From Nannocystis pusilla (GTDB lineage Bacteria; Myxococcota_A; Polyangia; Nannocystales; Nannocystaceae), in contig NZ_JAIRAU010000048.1 in assembly GCF_020073745.1 (NCBI RefSeq), positions 62,001-126,000 of the forward strand: 64,000 nt of DNA. Reading direction: 5' to 3'. Position 1 is the stretch's first letter, and each line of letters starts with the position of its first letter. Positions 62,772 to 64,000 of the stretch are shown here, one piece after another. The notes beneath the pieces were generated by a model. The model was given only the letters and a program-made list of their open reading frames with translations. It did not search any database and had not been told where the DNA came from. Made by a program: the position numbers and the translations under genes.

Positions 62772-64000
62772 ATGGCGACGGACGAATCCAACGAGAACGA
62801 CGCGGCGGCCCGCGGACCGAAAAATTGCCCAACGCTCACCACCAATCAGGGGGTGCCCGTCGGCGACGACAACCACTCGCTGAAGGCGGGGCCGCGCGGA
62901 CCGACGCTGCTCGAAGACTTCATCTTTCGCGAGAAGATCACCCACTTCGACCATGAGCGGATCCCCGAGCGAGTGGTCCACGCCCGCGGCGAGGGGGCCC
63001 ACGGCTACTTCGAGGTGACGAAGTCGCTGAAGAAGTACACGCGCGCCAAGTTCCTGCAAAAGGTGGGCGAGAAGACGAAGGTGTTCGTGCGCTTCTCGAC
63101 GGTCGCCGGCTCGCGCGGGTCGATGGACACGGCGCGAGACGTGCGCGGCTTCGCGGTCAAGTTCTACACCGACGAGGGCATCTTCGATCTCGTCGGCAAC
63201 AACATCCCGGTGTTCTTCATCCAGGACGCGCTGAAGTTCCCCGACGTGATCCACGCGGTCAAGCCGGAGCCGCACAACGAGATCCCGCAAGCGGCGTCGG
63301 CCCACGACACGTTCTGGGACTTCGTGTCGCTGACGCCCGAGTCGACCCACATGCTGATGTGGATCATGTCCGACCGCGCGATCCCCCGCAGCCTGCGGAT
63401 GATCGAGGGCTTCGGCGTCAACACGTACCGCTTCATCGACGCCGAGGGCAAGGCGACGTTCGTCAAGTTCCACTGGAAGCCGAAGCTCGGCGTGCACTCG
63501 GTGGTGTGGGACGAGTCGCAGAAGCTCGGCGGCAAGAACCCCGACTACCACCGCCTCGACCTGTGGCAGGCGATCGAGCGCAAGCAGTACCCCGAGTGGG
63601 AATTCGCCATCCAGGTGATCGAGGAGAAGGACGAGCACAAGTTCCCGTTCGACGTGCTCGACGCGACCAAGATCTGGCCCGAGGAGCTGGTGCCGCTGGA
63701 GCGGGTCGGCAAGCTGGTGCTCAACCGCAACCCCGACAACTTCTTCGCCGAGACCGAGCAGGTCGCGTTCTGCCCGTCGCACATGGTCCCGGGCATCGAC
63801 TTCTCCGACGACCCGCTGCTGCAGGGCCGGCTGTTCTCGTACCTCGACACCCAGCTGAGCCGCCTCGGCAGCCCCAACTTCCACGAGCTGCCGATCAACC
63901 GCCCGCAGTCGCCGATCGACAACAACCAGCGCGACGGGCACATGCGCCACACGATCGACAAGGGCCGCACGTCGTACTCGCCGAACTCGCTGGGCAAGGG
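62772..64000 (+). CDS. kat: Catalase, heme-containing (C-terminal part beyond window)
   Basis: Monofunctional heme catalase breaking down hydrogen peroxide. ATG 62772 has AGGAGG five bases upstream. The first 409 residues are visible and open to the window end. Catalytic distal His70 (RVVHARG), Asn in [12 protein letters not shown] and the proximal heme-ligand Tyr in RLFSYLDTQ are all present. [14 protein letters not shown] and the NADPH-region match clade catalases. The true length and any C-terminal flavodoxin-like extension (as in large-subunit catalases) cannot be seen. Confidence 0.93.
   Translation, partial: MATDESNENDAAARGPKNCPTLTTNQGVPVGDDNHSLKAGPRGPTLLEDFIFREKITHFDHERIPERVVHARGEGAHGYFEVTKSLKKYTRAKFLQKVGEKTKVFVRFSTVAGSRGSMDTARDVRGFAVKFYTDEGIFDLVGNNIPVFFIQDALKFPDVIHAVKPEPHNEIPQAASAHDTFWDFVSLTPESTHMLMWIMSDRAIPRSLRMIEGFGVNTYRFIDAEGKATFVKFHWKPKLGVHSVVWDESQKLGGKNPDYHRLDLWQAIERKQYPEWEFAIQVIEEKDEHKFPFDVLDATKIWPEELVPLERVGKLVLNRNPDNFFAETEQVAFCPSHMVPGIDFSDDPLLQGRLFSYLDTQLSRLGSPNFHELPINRPQSPIDNNQRDGHMRHTIDKGRTSYSPNSLGK

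Overview
The window is chromosomal DNA of very high GC content with strong third-position GC bias. It looks like a myxobacterium of the Nannocystis/Plesiocystis type (inferred from gene style, not from a marker phylogeny). Supporting signs are many lipoproteins with Thr/Ser/Gly-Asp linkers, two proteins with the myxobacterial Cys-rich CGDG...CDDGN repeat, MYXO-CTERM-like C-termini, a TPR-tailed Ser/Thr kinase, FecR/VIT/VWA and IgGFc-binding-like surface proteins, and an ECF sigma operon. No rRNA, tRNA, CRISPR array, transposase or phage gene was seen.

Layout. 1-8 kb: housekeeping and envelope genes (glnS with an AhpD-like gene, a DUF1328 peptide, a bestrophin-like channel). 8-13 kb: a Cys-repeat lipoprotein, a peroxiredoxin, and a tightly overlapping run of trypsin-like protease, 3-TM membrane protein and TIR-like protein, closed by a 15-bp-stem hairpin. 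13-20 kb: SRPBCC protein, a large Ser/Thr kinase, release factor 3. 20-26.3 kb: four tandem, divergent paralogous lipoproteins of unknown function, followed upstream by lgt, whose product lipidates such proteins. 28-37 kb: a 1296-residue FecR-VIT-VWA-TPR lipoprotein coupled to a small TPR lipoprotein, two tandem Cys-rich lipoproteins, a TPR lipoprotein. 38.5-40.5 kb: deoC and a nucleoside phosphorylase gene, overlapping and forming a nucleoside-salvage pair. 40.7-42.8 kb: a Cache-type sensor overlapping a pentameric-ligand-gated-channel-like gene. 42.8-46.5 kb: a VWA lipoprotein and a three-gene ECF sigma operon. 46.7-55.3 kb: IgGFc-binding-like protein, CPA2 antiporter, propeller lipoprotein, BON, OmpA and VWA proteins. 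55.4-64 kb: membrane adenylate cyclase, lipoproteins, MYXO-CTERM protein, P450, agmatine deiminase, catalase (cut by the window end).

The most unusual feature is a dispersed small palindrome with fixed geometry: TGTCC, four free bases, GGACA, usually flanked by CA...TG or C...G. I found thirteen exact copies and about thirty near copies in 64 kb, against roughly 0.05 expected by chance. Copies lie between convergent genes, at start and stop codons, and inside coding regions, where they are read in frame (for example as PVPKD in Pro-rich linkers, or as the residues just before a lipobox Cys). One copy carries paired, compensating substitutions. Together with the protease/membrane/TIR run and the Cache/channel pair, this is what most deserves follow-up.
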